A DNA stretch of 64,000 bases from Rhizohabitans arisaemae (GCF_025996515.1 NZ_BLRH01000034.1:1302001-1366000), one strand, 5' to 3'. Numbered from the stretch's first letter, positions 25,773-34,817 are shown. Notes: generated from the letters alone by a model not told the origin. Numbers and translations are program-made.

Positions 25773-26921
25773 TCATTCCCGCTCGGTCCGGTCGCCTCCG
25801 CGGTTCCGGCCGACCGGCCGCCAGCCGGTGACCCCGTCTCCCCTGAGGTCTTCGGGCTCCCCGGTTTCGGGGGGACGCTCCCCGTGGCCGTACGGGCCGC
25901 GCTCCTTCGGCGCCTCCCGCGAGTCGGTTCGCCGGGGCGGCGGGGCCGGGTCCGGGGGCGGGAACGGCGACTCGCCCGCCGGGAGCGCACCGGGCGTCGC
26001 AGACGCGGGGTGGGACGGCCCGAAGGCGGAGAGCGCGGACGGCTGCCCCAGCAGATTGCGTACCAGGCCGTCCAGGTCGGCCGGTTGCACGAGGTTGCCC
26101 GCGACCAGCTCCCGGAACAGGCCGAGCTTCCGTTCCAGGGCCAGTTCCCGGCTCTCCGCCAGCTCCCGGATGACCGTGTGCAGCCGCTCGGGCTCCTGGG
26201 CGAGAAGCCGGAGGAGCAGCCCCCCTTCCCCGCGCGCCGCCTCCGCGAGCGCCCGCATCCGCAGGGCGAGCAGCTCCTGCTGCCGGCGTTCCGCCTGCAT
26301 CCGCACGTCGTACTCGCTGCCCACGGCCGCCATCGCCGCCCGGTGCTCCCGGGCCCTGACGATCTCCTCCCGCTCGGCGTCCCGGATCCCGTGCTGATGG
26401 TTTCCCGTGTCGGCGTCGGGATAGACGCGGACCGAGACGGCGATCACGACGAGCCCTTCGGGCATGGCCAGCGGGGTACGGCCGAAGGCCTGGCGGGCCG
26501 ACTCCTCGGCCCGCGCGTGGTCGTCGACGTCGAAGGCACGGCAGTACGGCCGCAGCAGCTCGATCAGCGCCGTGCGGACCAAGGCGTCGCCGTCGTCGGC
26601 GGTGGCGATGCCGCGCCGCACCACCTCCTCGGGGTCGGCGACCCGCCACTGGGCTTCCAGCTCGGCCTGGAACCAGAAGGCGTTCGTGGCGCTGGGCAGG
26701 GGCTCCTGCAGCATGAGCCGCTTGTCGGTGATGTCGACCTCGTAGCGGTACGTGTACTTGAGCGACCCCAGCGCGGACGGGCGGCGCAGCACCTCCACCG
26801 CCCTGCGGTCGGCGCGCGAGAACACCAGAGCCTGACCGGGGCGGGCCGGCTTGCCCCGGTTGGCCATGGTGACCTCCACGGGCCCGTGGATCAGGGGCCG
26901 GGGGGACTCCGCATCGCTCAC
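25773..26921 (-). CDS. Band-7/SPFH-like protein with coiled coil, unknown role
   Basis: A 382-residue protein. Residues about 20-190 look like a band-7/SPFH-type domain: strands such as YTYRYEVDITDKR and the stretch AMPEGLVVIAVSVRVYPD are followed by a long charged helix (REEIVRAREHRAAMAA) typical of prohibitin-like stalks. Residues about 300-382 are low-complexity Pro/Arg/Gly. No transmembrane segment is evident. The GTG start overlaps the stop of the NLR-like ATPase gene (GTGA), indicating tight coupling and probable physical contact with it. The domain call is by pattern and moderate; SPFH proteins usually oligomerise on membranes. Confidence 0.55.
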   Translation of the reverse strand: MSDAESPRPLIHGPVEVTMANRGKPARPGQALVFSRADRRAVEVLRRPSALGSLKYTYRYEVDITDKRLMLQEPLPSATNAFWFQAELEAQWRVADPEEVVRRGIATADDGDALVRTALIELLRPYCRAFDVDDHARAEESARQAFGRTPLAMPEGLVVIAVSVRVYPDADTGNHQHGIRDAEREEIVRAREHRAAMAAVGSEYDVRMQAERRQQELLALRMRALAEAARGEGGLLLRLLAQEPERLHTVIRELAESRELALERKLGLFRELVAGNLVQPADLDGLVRNLLGQPSALSAFGPSHPASATPGALPAGESPFPPPDPAPPPRRTDSREAPKERGPYGHGERPPETGEPEDLRGDGVTGWRPVGRNRGGDRTERE

Positions 26922-29320
26922 CGCTCCCGCCTCCTCCCGTCGAGAGCCGTCAGGACCTCGCGCGCCGCCGACGGGGCGCCCCCGCCGAACTCCTTGCGCG
27001 ACCAGGAGTCCACCTGGTAGCGGATGATCCGCTCCGTGCGCTCGGCACCGGCCGCCGCGGCGAGCAGCCGGCCGAGCGCACGGCGCACGGCCGGGTTCCC
27101 CTCCGCGCACCGCCCCCAGCCGGCGAGCACCTCACCGGCGAACCCGTGGCAGAACGGGGAGTTCATCACGACCTCCCAGAGGACCGCGACGTCCCGCTGC
27201 CGCAGCGGATCCCGGGACGCCAGCACGAGCAGGGTCGGCACGCCGACCGGCGCGTCCGGCGCGTCGGCGGCCGAGACGTCCACCAGGCCCAGCGCGGCGC
27301 AGAGGAACGCCAGCTCGCCGGTGAGGCGGTATCGGGGCTCACGCGAGCGGGCCCAGCGGATCAGCAGGGCCAGGACGTCCCGGCGCTGCCTCTCGTCCTC
27401 CTCGACGAGGCATTCCATGACGCCGACGCAGACGGCTTCCAGGACCTCGTCGTCCTCGTCGTCCGCCAGGGTGTTCAGCAGATCCAGCACCCCCGTGACG
27501 CCCTCCGAGTCCAGGACCACCCGCCAGGCGCGTACCGCCGCCGCCCGGAACCCCGGCTCGGGCCGCCCCCGCCACTCGTCCACCAGCCGTCGCACCTCCC
27601 CGGCGAGGCCCGCGTCGCTGGCCGCCGTGTGCAGCGCGACGCCGACCGCCCCCGTGAGCGATTCGTCGCCGCTTTCGGCCCAAGGCCGCAGCACCTCGGC
27701 GCCGACCATGTCGAACACGCGGATGGCGAGCAGGCCGGCCGCGACCGCCGACCGGACCACCACGTTCGGCGGCGCGTGCTCGGCGCAGCTCCGCAGCCAG
27801 GCCGGCAGGACCGCCCGGATCTCGTCGTACTCGTCCCAGAAGCGGCGCAGCACCCGCTCGGCGGCGCCCTGGTCCCGGTAGTACACCGCCGTCCTCGGCT
27901 GACCGTCCTCCTTCACCTCGACCAGCTCGGCGCGCAGGGCCTCCAGCCGTCTGGCCCGGGTCGCCCGGAGGGGGGCGGACCGGACCCGCTCGGGTCGCTC
28001 GGGGTGTTCCGGCGGCTCCAGCCGGACCCGCAGTCCGTCGGCGAGCTCGGCGACCGTCTCGTAGGCTTCCCCGCCGAAGACGGCGAGGGAGACCGCGAGG
28101 CACTGGGTGGCCAGGTCGGGGAAGGTGTCGAGCCAGTGGTCGAAGGTGTCGGCCTGCCGCATGGCCAGCAGGTCGGTCAGCCTGCCCGCCGCCTCCGAAA
28201 CCGGCCCCCGGATCTCGGCGATCATCCGGCCGAGTTCGGCGGCGCGCGCGCAGCTCACCCCGGGACCGAGCTCGGCGGCCAGCAGCGCGGTGAGCGCCGA
28301 ATCCGCGAGCAGGTCTTCGATCCGGCCCGCGCCCACGATCCCCGCCCGCCACCTGGCCTGCCTCCGGGCGACCTCCGCCCGGTCGGCCGGCCCGCCCAGG
28401 TCCCGCAGCCGCTTGGCGACCTCCGGGTCCGCCACCCGGGTCGCGTCCCCCACGGTGACCACGAGTCCGCAGCGACGGGCCTCCAGATCGTGGTGGAGGC
28501 GCCTGACCTCGAACTCGGTCAACGCCGCGCCGTCCCGGCCGAGCAGGTCGGGCAGGATGTAGCCGGCCCCCTGCTCCAGGTCGTCCCGGGTGAGCCGCGA
28601 CGGCGAGGTGGCCGAGTCCAGCCGGTAGATCGGCCGGTGACCCCGTTCGAGCAGCACTCTGCGGGCGGCGGCGAACTTCCCGGCACCCGCCGGGCCGCGG
28701 AGCAGGACCATCACCTCCCGCGTGGACTCCTCGACCAGGCTTTCGAAGCCCGGCGGCGGGACGAACGCCGCCGCGGCCTCGTCCAGTTCCTCGGCGGAGA
28801 GGCGGTACTTTCTGGCGCCTTCCTTCTCCACCCCGAGGTTGAGCACCTGGTCGCCGGCGAAGACCTGGTTCGCCCACACCGAGGAACCCTCGAAGCGGGG
28901 GTTCAGCCGGTCGAAGGTCTCCCTGACCACCCCACGCGACCTGCCCGCGCCGCCGGGGCGGATCGAACGCGCGCCCCGCAGCCGGTTGCGCAGCTCGTCG
29001 GCACCGTGCCGCTCACCGCCCGGGGTTTTGGCGGGCTCCCGCTCCTCCGCCTGCTTCCCGCCCCGCGGCGGCTCCGCGGCGTCGGGTGGTTTCCCTCCGT
29101 TCCCCGGCGACGCGTTCTTCGGGGGATCCCCGCCGCCCGGCGGTCTCCCCGCGTCCGGCGGGCTCACCGCACCGCCCTGCCGCCGCGCGCCACCGCCGGG
29201 CGCCGGGCCGAAGGGCGGACCTCCCCCGCCCTGGGGTTTGGCGGCGGCCTGCGGTTTCATCGCGGCCTGGGGTTTGGCCGCGGCCTGCCGGCCGGGCGCG
29301 GGCCGGTCGTCAGCGCTCAT
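26918..29320 (-). CDS. NLR-like P-loop ATPase with amyloid-type motif and helical repeats
   Basis: An 800-residue protein. Residues 1-130 are Pro/Gly/Lys-rich low complexity. Residues 143-159, FEGSSVWANQVFAGDQV, match a motif in the next protein upstream (FAGSQVNAENVYGGHHF) position for position in the pattern FxGSxVxAxxVxxG. The P-loop GPAGAGKF is at 209-216; Walker B is weak. From about residue 400 the chain is alpha-helical with repeated Leu/Ala-rich units, resembling HEAT or armadillo arrays (CVGVMECLVEED and similar). This is the plan of STAND/NLR-like sensors: signalling motif, switch ATPase, repeat sensor. The start at 29320 lies 11 bases inside the cyclase-like gene. Confidence 0.65.
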   Translation of the reverse strand: MSADDRPAPGRQAAAKPQAAMKPQAAAKPQGGGGPPFGPAPGGGARRQGGAVSPPDAGRPPGGGDPPKNASPGNGGKPPDAAEPPRGGKQAEEREPAKTPGGERHGADELRNRLRGARSIRPGGAGRSRGVVRETFDRLNPRFEGSSVWANQVFAGDQVLNLGVEKEGARKYRLSAEELDEAAAAFVPPPGFESLVEESTREVMVLLRGPAGAGKFAAARRVLLERGHRPIYRLDSATSPSRLTRDDLEQGAGYILPDLLGRDGAALTEFEVRRLHHDLEARRCGLVVTVGDATRVADPEVAKRLRDLGGPADRAEVARRQARWRAGIVGAGRIEDLLADSALTALLAAELGPGVSCARAAELGRMIAEIRGPVSEAAGRLTDLLAMRQADTFDHWLDTFPDLATQCLAVSLAVFGGEAYETVAELADGLRVRLEPPEHPERPERVRSAPLRATRARRLEALRAELVEVKEDGQPRTAVYYRDQGAAERVLRRFWDEYDEIRAVLPAWLRSCAEHAPPNVVVRSAVAAGLLAIRVFDMVGAEVLRPWAESGDESLTGAVGVALHTAASDAGLAGEVRRLVDEWRGRPEPGFRAAAVRAWRVVLDSEGVTGVLDLLNTLADDEDDEVLEAVCVGVMECLVEEDERQRRDVLALLIRWARSREPRYRLTGELAFLCAALGLVDVSAADAPDAPVGVPTLLVLASRDPLRQRDVAVLWEVVMNSPFCHGFAGEVLAGWGRCAEGNPAVRRALGRLLAAAAGAERTERIIRYQVDSWSRKEFGGGAPSAAREVLTALDGRRRER

Positions 29321-30149
29321 CGGACTCGGCACCCCGATCGCGCCCGGACCGCCAGACGGAGCCGTCGCCGCCCCGCCACACGCCGTCCGTGAAGTGGTGG
29401 CCGCCGTACACGTTCTCCGCGTTGACCTGCGATCCGGCGAACGGCCCGGAGTAGACCGGCCCGCCGGACCCGGAGTGCGACGGCGGCGGACGGCCGGGCG
29501 CGGTGTCCCGAGGGGGCTCTTCACATCGGGTACGGGCGGCTGCCCGCCACCTGCCGATCCCCGGAGGGGATCCGTAGCCCGGGACCCGGATCCAGGCGAC
29601 CTCGTCGAACTCGTCCTCGGGGAGCGAGACCGCTTCGTACTCGGACCGGTCGACCTCGGCGTAGCCCTGCCGGACGACCCGGCCGTACCAGTCGTCGGAG
29701 ACGACCAGCGCGAGGCCCGAACGGTCGGCGGCGTCGAGGGCACCCCGGAGCGCGGGCAGGTCGGCCAGGCGGCAGGCGTAGCCGAGGTCCTCGCCCACCC
29801 ATCCCGAGCCGTCCCGGCCGACTTCGCCGCCGTGCAGGGCGATCCGGAGGCGGAGCGCCCCCTCGGCGCTGGTGATCCGGGCGTGGTTGCGCAATCCCGC
29901 GTGCAACCGGTCGACGAACCCGCCGGTCAGCTCCACCTTGGGGGTGGAGCCGGGAAGAATCCGGACGATGCCGTCTCCCCGGTCGGAAGGCGGCGGGGCT
30001 CCGGCGCGGTCGATGCGCGCCGCGTCGAGGGCGTCGTCGATCAGCCGGTGGAGTTCCTTGCGCAGCCAGGCCTGGGTGGGGTTTCCCCGGCCGTCGAACC
30101 CGTGGATGTCCACCACCAGGATCACGTGGTATCGCACGTCGACACTCAT
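29310..30149 (-). CDS. Class III cyclase-like protein with C-terminal amyloid-type motif
   Basis: A 279-residue protein, first of the six-gene operon. Residues 5-185 follow the class III nucleotidyl cyclase pattern: LVVDIHGFDGR with Asp14, RGDGIVRIL with Asp59 as second metal ligand, LRIALHGGEVG, and GEDLGYACRL where cyclases have the adenine/ribose-binding helix. A Ser/Pro/Gly-rich linker leads to SGPFAGSQVNAENVYGGHHF at 234-253. This resembles bacterial amyloid signalling (BASS/PP/RHIM-like) motifs and matches one in the adjacent ATPase. It may be an effector that makes a cyclic nucleotide, or a pseudo-cyclase sensor. The ATG at 30149 has a GGGAGG site. Confidence 0.65.
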   Translation of the reverse strand: MSVDVRYHVILVVDIHGFDGRGNPTQAWLRKELHRLIDDALDAARIDRAGAPPPSDRGDGIVRILPGSTPKVELTGGFVDRLHAGLRNHARITSAEGALRLRIALHGGEVGRDGSGWVGEDLGYACRLADLPALRGALDAADRSGLALVVSDDWYGRVVRQGYAEVDRSEYEAVSLPEDEFDEVAWIRVPGYGSPPGIGRWRAAARTRCEEPPRDTAPGRPPPSHSGSGGPVYSGPFAGSQVNAENVYGGHHFTDGVWRGGDGSVWRSGRDRGAESDER

Positions 30150-30487
30150 ACGGACGCCTCCCTGAACCATGAATACCTGGCTGAAGCTCATGAAAAATCG
30201 TCAAAAGACGTATTTATCGATGGATAAACCAGAGAGGCGGTGATCTTCTCGGCGACGGGCGTCCGGCCGATGGGTTCCGGCCGCCGAGACCGGTCCGCCG
30301 ACCACGGGGATCGAGAAGAAATCTGATCGATTAATGGAATTTGTCAAGACCGCGCTGCTCGATGAAAATCGCCGGAAGCCATGACGCACCCGTCACCGGG
30401 GCGGGCGGAAATCCGGTACTCGCCGGCCGGCCGACCCTGGAACACTGATCGACGGACAGTCCCGCGGAGCCGACGGAGGAGACCGCC
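30150..30487. promoter_or_regulatory. Divergent promoter region of the six-gene operon and the sirtuin gene
   Basis: 338 bases without a gene and with lower GC than the flanks. Two small inverted repeats lie upstream of the operon: CGTC/GACG at 30199-30210 and TTTATC/GATAAA at 30213-30228. The second could be an operator. No regulator gene is adjacent, so the operon may be controlled by distant factors or be constitutive. Confidence 0.4.
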
Positions 30488-31207
30488 ATGAACGAGATCA
30501 CCGTGCTGACCGGTGCGGGTATCTCCACCGAGTCCGGCATTCCCGATTTCCGCGGGCCGAACGGGCTGTGGACCCGCTACCCGGACTTCCAGAAGCTCGT
30601 CGACATCGACCACTACCTGGCCGACCCGGAAATCCGCCGCCGCTCCTGGGGATTCCGCCGGGACAACCCGGCCTGGACGGCCGAACCCAACCCGGCGCAC
30701 CTGGCCCTGGTGGAGCTGGAGCGCGCCGGACGGCTCGGCCGGATCATCACGCAGAACATCGACGGGCTGCACCAGCGGGCCGGATCGGACCCCGGCCTCG
30801 TCCTGGAGCTGCACGGCAACATGTTCGGCGCCATGTGCACCGGCTGCGGCGCCCGGACCACCCTGCGGCAGGCGCTGGACCGGATCGACGCGGGCGAGAC
30901 CGACCCCGCCTGCCTGGACTGCGGCGCCATCCTGAAGACCACCACGGTCATGTTCGGCGAGTCCCTGGACGCCGGCGTGCTCACCGCGGCCGCCGAGGCG
31001 GCGCGGAACTGCCGGACCTTCATCGCCATCGGCACCTCGCTGCAGGTGCACCCCGCCGCCGCCCTGCCCGCGATCGCCTTCGACGCCGGGGCACGGCTGA
31101 TCGTGGTCAACGGGGAGCCCACCCCCTACGACGAGCTCGCCGACGAGGTGATCAGGGAGCCGATCGGCGCCGCCGTCCCCGCCCTGCTCACCCGCATCCG
31201 CGGCTGA
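30488..31207 (+). CDS. Sir2-family NAD-dependent protein deacylase
   Basis: A 239-residue sirtuin. All core motifs are present: GAGISTESGIPDFRG at 9-23, TQNIDGLH with the catalytic His soon after (ELHGN), two CxxC zinc pairs (CTGCG and CLDCG), and the NAD-binding GTSLQVHPAA and VNGEPT segments. Sirtuins remove acyl groups from protein lysines using NAD+; the acyl preference cannot be read here. The ATG follows GGAGGAG. It is transcribed away from the cyclase/ATPase operon and has its own strong terminator, so linkage to that operon is by position only. Confidence 0.93.
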   Translation: MNEITVLTGAGISTESGIPDFRGPNGLWTRYPDFQKLVDIDHYLADPEIRRRSWGFRRDNPAWTAEPNPAHLALVELERAGRLGRIITQNIDGLHQRAGSDPGLVLELHGNMFGAMCTGCGARTTLRQALDRIDAGETDPACLDCGAILKTTTVMFGESLDAGVLTAAAEAARNCRTFIAIGTSLQVHPAAALPAIAFDAGARLIVVNGEPTPYDELADEVIREPIGAAVPALLTRIRG

Positions 31208-31230
31208 CCCGGCGAAGGCCCGCTCCTTGG

Positions 31231-31259
31231 GTCTGGTACGGCCGCAGGCCGTACCAGAC
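31231..31259 (+). terminator. Terminator after the sirtuin gene
   Basis: A perfect 13-base stem (GTCTGGTACGGCC and its complement) with a 3-base GCA loop, 23 bases after the stop codon. Confidence 0.8.
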
Positions 31260-31347
31260 TCGGTTCGCCGTGCCCGCCGCCGGGCACCCGCGGGCGAAAA
31301 GAGTCGGCGAAAGCGTGAAAGGAAACCTGCCGATCGGGTGATAACAG

Positions 31348-32004
31348 GTGACCGACGACCACGGCCTCAGGAGTGCAGATGACGGGCAGACCCGCGTGAC
31401 CGCCATGCCGTGGATCGCCCATCCACCGGACGAGGCCGAGGTCGTCCGGCTCTCCCTGGACGAGTCCGAGCGGTTCGGCGTGATCTTCAATACGCATTTC
31501 GAGGAGATTCACCGCTATGTCGTCCAGCGGCTCGGGCCGGACCTCGCCGAGGACGTGGTCGCCGAGACGTTCCTGACGGCGTTCCGCAAGCGGTCGCAGT
31601 ACGACCCGTCGCGGGCGGCGGTGCGGGCCTGGCTGTACGGGATCGCCACCAACCTCATCGGCAAGCACCGCCGCCGTGAGGTCCGCACGCTGCGCGCGCT
31701 CGGCCGGTACGGGGTGGACCCCGACGTCCCCGGACCCGAGGACCGGGTCGCGGCGCGGGTCAGCGCGGAGAGCCTGCGGCCGAGTCTCGCCGCGGCGCTG
31801 GCCGGCCTCCCCCGGCGGGACCGCGACGTCCTGCTGCTCATGGCCCTCGCCGGGCTGAGCCACGAGGAGATCGCCGGTGCGCTGGGCATCCCCTACGGAA
31901 CCGTCGGATCGCGGCTGAACCGGGCCCGGCGCAAACTGCGCGCCGTGCTCGGCGGCGCCAACCCGATGCTGGAGCCCGAAGGAGCGGCTCATGGACGAGC
32001 TTGA
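31348..32004 (+). CDS. ECF-type RNA polymerase sigma factor
   Basis: A 218-residue sigma-70 family protein with only regions 2 and 4. Region 2 has AEDVVAETFLTAFRKRSQYD and AWLYGIATNLIGKHRRRE. Region 4 has GLSHEEIAGALGIPYGTVGSRLNRARRKLR. It directs RNA polymerase to a small regulon. The GTG at 31348 is used, but GTG at 31396 and ATG at 31405 are possible, since no strong ribosome site decides. The downstream gene overlaps by 14 bases and encodes a membrane-anchored partner that takes the place of a classical anti-sigma factor. Confidence 0.88.
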   Translation: MTDDHGLRSADDGQTRVTAMPWIAHPPDEAEVVRLSLDESERFGVIFNTHFEEIHRYVVQRLGPDLAEDVVAETFLTAFRKRSQYDPSRAAVRAWLYGIATNLIGKHRRREVRTLRALGRYGVDPDVPGPEDRVAARVSAESLRPSLAAALAGLPRRDRDVLLLMALAGLSHEEIAGALGIPYGTVGSRLNRARRKLRAVLGGANPMLEPEGAAHGRA

Positions 32005-32974
32005 CGCGATCAAGGACCTGTACGGCGAGCCGCCGGCCGATCCGGGGGCCAGGGCGCGGGTCCGGGAACGGCTGCGGGCGCAACCCCGGCAGCGGTTGCG
32101 GCGGCCCTGGCGGCTGCGGTGGACCCTCGCGGTGGCGACGCTCGCCGCCGGGGCCGCCCTCGTGGCGGTCGCGATCCCCGGGGAGCTCACCGGACCGGCC
32201 GTCGACGGACGGTCCATCCTGCTCGCGGCGGCGAGCACGGCCGAGGCGCAGACCACTCCGGCCGGGACCTACTGGCGGGTCAGGAAACTGTCGCGGGACA
32301 CGCTCCCCGAGCCGGTGGGGCGCGGCCCGAACCGCTACCGGCTGACCGAGGCGACGGTCACCGAGTTGTGGGCCGCCGAGGACGGCCGGGTGTGGTCCGG
32401 ATCCCTGGAGCTGGGCGTGCGTCCGCGTCCCGGGGCCGACGAGGAGGCGTGGCGGCGCGACGGCTCCCCCACCGTGTGGCGGAGCCGGGGACGCGCGCTG
32501 GCCGTCTCGCCGGGGAAGGGACGCATCGCCCGGGTCGGCGACGGGGTGGCGTTCAGCATGGCCGGCCGGGAGATGACCTTCGACGCGATCCGCAGGCTCC
32601 CCACGGAACCGGGCGCGCTGCATGCCTGGGTGACCGAGGCGGTGCGGGACACCCCGCTCGGCGCCTCGGACGGGGTGGTGGCGGACGCGCTCTGCGGGCT
32701 GCTGTGGAGCAAGCCCTCGCCGCCGAAGGTGCGGGCCGCCGCCTACCGGGCGCTCGCCGAGCTCCCGGGCGTCCGCTACCTGGGCGAGTCGGCCGACGAG
32801 CTGGGCAGGACCGGGGCGGCCTTCTCCTTCACCGTACGCGCCGAGCGGCGCACCCTGATCATCGACACGGCGAGCTCCCGGGTGCTGTCGGCCGCCTCGG
32901 GTGGGGACCGGGTCGAACTGGTCGTCGAGGCGGGGTGGACGAACGACGTCCCGGCCGCCCCGTCGGCTCGGTAG
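31991..32974 (+). CDS. CU044_5270-type membrane-anchored protein, probable sigma-factor partner
   Basis: A 327-residue protein starting with an acidic helix (MDELDAIKDLYG), a basic stretch, and one membrane helix at about 46-62 (LAVATLAAGAALVAVAI). A large outer domain follows with TYWRVRKLSRD, EMTFDAIRRLPTEP and a C-terminal beta region. This is the plan of CU044_5270 family proteins, which in actinobacteria sit directly behind ECF sigma genes. The short inner segment and the outside domain suggest a sensor that holds or releases the sigma factor (inference). It overlaps the sigma gene by 14 bases, so production is coupled. Confidence 0.75.
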   Translation: MDELDAIKDLYGEPPADPGARARVRERLRAQPRQRLRRPWRLRWTLAVATLAAGAALVAVAIPGELTGPAVDGRSILLAAASTAEAQTTPAGTYWRVRKLSRDTLPEPVGRGPNRYRLTEATVTELWAAEDGRVWSGSLELGVRPRPGADEEAWRRDGSPTVWRSRGRALAVSPGKGRIARVGDGVAFSMAGREMTFDAIRRLPTEPGALHAWVTEAVRDTPLGASDGVVADALCGLLWSKPSPPKVRAAAYRALAELPGVRYLGESADELGRTGAAFSFTVRAERRTLIIDTASSRVLSAASGGDRVELVVEAGWTNDVPAAPSAR

Positions 32975-33032
32975 CCCCGGCGCGACCGACCCTTCTTCTT
33001 CATTTTCCCTTCATTGGAGCAAACGCTTGTTT

Positions 33033-34778
33033 ATGCATGCCCGAACTCTGCTCGTCAAGACCGGAAGGCTCACCAAGACCGGGGGGCCGATCAACGCCGG
33101 CAGGCTCGCCCGGACCGGGAGGCGCCCGGACCTCGCCGCCGGAGGCCCGGCCCTCCACGTCGACGGGCACATCCCCGCGGTCGACGCCGGTGAGGTCCTG
33201 GCCGGCCGGGTCGTCTTCCGCGGTCTCCCCCCGGCCGACCTGGGAACCGGCGAGATCGACTGGCTCGCCGACCCGCATCGGAACCGCTCCTGGATGCTCA
33301 GCCTGCACGCGCTGCGCTGGATGGGCGGACTCGTCCTGGCGTACGAGCGAACCGGCCGGGCCGACTGTCTCGACCGCGCCGTCCACATCGCCCGGGACTG
33401 GGTACGGGCGAACCGCCGCGGCGCAGCCCGTACCGGCCCCTGGGCGTGGGCCGAGCACCCCGTCGCCCTCCGGGCACCGGTGCTGGTCCGCCTCAGCGCG
33501 CACGTCCGCGACGACTGGCTCGCCCGCAGCCTCCACGAGCACGGGAAGGTCCTCGCCGACCCGGCCCTCTACCGGAAGGGCCACAACCACGGGCTCGACC
33601 AGGACATCGCCCTGCTCACCGTGGGCTGCCGGCTCGGCCTGGACCGCTGGCGGGACCTGGCCGTCCGGCGGATGGCCGCCTCGGCCGAACTCGCCGTCGA
33701 CGACCAGGGCGCCCTGTGGGAACAGGCCCCCAAGTACGGGATCTACGTGCACCGGCGGCTCGGCGCGGCGATCGAGGCCGTCCGCGGGAGCGGAGCCGAG
33801 GTCCCGCCCGGCCTGATCGCCCGGCGCGGCGCGCTGGAGGCCTACATCTCCCACGCCACGCAGCCCGACGGCCGCCTGGTGCCGATCGGCGACAGTCCCG
33901 CCGACCAGCGGCCGGGCCGGTACCGCCACCAGGAGCCCCCGGTGAAGGTGTTCGGCGCGGGCTACGTGTTCGGCCGGACCGCGTGGGACGATCCCGGCTC
34001 GGCCTACTACTCGATCAGGTTCGGGCCCGGGCGCAGGTTCCACGGCCACGAGGACCACCTGGGGGTCACCTACCACGCGCACCGCCGCGACATCCTGGTG
34101 GAAGCCGGATTCCACTCCTATGAGAAGACCGGGTACCGGGAGTGGACCACCTCCCCGGAGGCGCACAACGTCCCCGTTCCCGAGGGGGCGGAGTTCCGTC
34201 CGGGCACGGCGACCCGGCTGACCTGGTTCTCCGACGAGCACATCCGGCAGCGGTACCGGCTCACCGACATCGCGTACGGCGTCCGCCGCACCAGAACCGT
34301 GCTGGTCCACCACGAGGCGGACCTGATGGCCGTGCTCGACGAGGTGCCCGAGGGGTCGCGGCTGCGCAGCGTCTGGCATCTGGCCCCCGGGCTCGTCCCG
34401 CGTTCCCACCGGGACGGGGTGCTGGTCTTCGCCGACGGGGACTGGCCGGTCACGCTGATCCAGTTCACCCCGGGGTCCCGCGAGCCGGTCGGCGGCCAGA
34501 CCCTTGAACCCGGGACGATCTCCACGGGGTACCTGACGACCGCGGAGAACACGACCGTGCTCTCCCCGCCCGCCCCGGCCCTGCTCACCCTGATCGTCCC
34601 CGGCTGCGCCGAACCGGAGATCACCTGGCAGCGGGAGACCCTGATCGTCCGGACCCCGGGCGGCTCCGTCCCGGTCAACCTCGCCCGGCCGCAGACCGCG
34701 CTCACCCGGATCCGGTCGCGTCTTCTGCGCCGCCCGGAGGAACCGGCGCCGCCGCGCGCCCACGCCCTCACCGGGTGA
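33033..34778 (+). CDS. Heparinase II/III family polysaccharide lyase-like protein
   Basis: A 581-residue protein with the two-domain plan of heparinase II/III-like lyases. An (alpha/alpha)-barrel half has the motif GHNHGLDQDIALL (the Asn-His pair used in catalysis) and KYGIYVHRR. A beta-sheet half has FHGHEDHLGVTYHAHRRDILVEAGFHSY, which matches the H..H.D..s pattern around the second catalytic His. These enzymes cleave uronic-acid polysaccharides by beta-elimination. No signal peptide is evident at the chosen ATG, so an intracellular or non-classical location is implied. TTG at 33027 is an alternative start, better spaced from GGAG at 33016-33019. Confidence 0.8.
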   Translation: MHARTLLVKTGRLTKTGGPINAGRLARTGRRPDLAAGGPALHVDGHIPAVDAGEVLAGRVVFRGLPPADLGTGEIDWLADPHRNRSWMLSLHALRWMGGLVLAYERTGRADCLDRAVHIARDWVRANRRGAARTGPWAWAEHPVALRAPVLVRLSAHVRDDWLARSLHEHGKVLADPALYRKGHNHGLDQDIALLTVGCRLGLDRWRDLAVRRMAASAELAVDDQGALWEQAPKYGIYVHRRLGAAIEAVRGSGAEVPPGLIARRGALEAYISHATQPDGRLVPIGDSPADQRPGRYRHQEPPVKVFGAGYVFGRTAWDDPGSAYYSIRFGPGRRFHGHEDHLGVTYHAHRRDILVEAGFHSYEKTGYREWTTSPEAHNVPVPEGAEFRPGTATRLTWFSDEHIRQRYRLTDIAYGVRRTRTVLVHHEADLMAVLDEVPEGSRLRSVWHLAPGLVPRSHRDGVLVFADGDWPVTLIQFTPGSREPVGGQTLEPGTISTGYLTTAENTTVLSPPAPALLTLIVPGCAEPEITWQRETLIVRTPGGSVPVNLARPQTALTRIRSRLLRRPEEPAPPRAHALTG

Positions 34779-34789
34779 GGCGCGGCTCA

Positions 34790-34817
34790 GGGCCGTTCCC
34801 TGTCACGGATACGGCCC
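34790..34817 (+). terminator. Possible terminator after the lyase gene
   Basis: A 7-base stem (GGGCCGT and ACGGCCC) with a 14-base loop, 11 bases after the stop codon. It is weaker than the other terminators of the window. The rest of the gap up to 35003 holds a small ACGGG/CCCGT hairpin near the end of the minus-strand permease gene. Confidence 0.4.
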
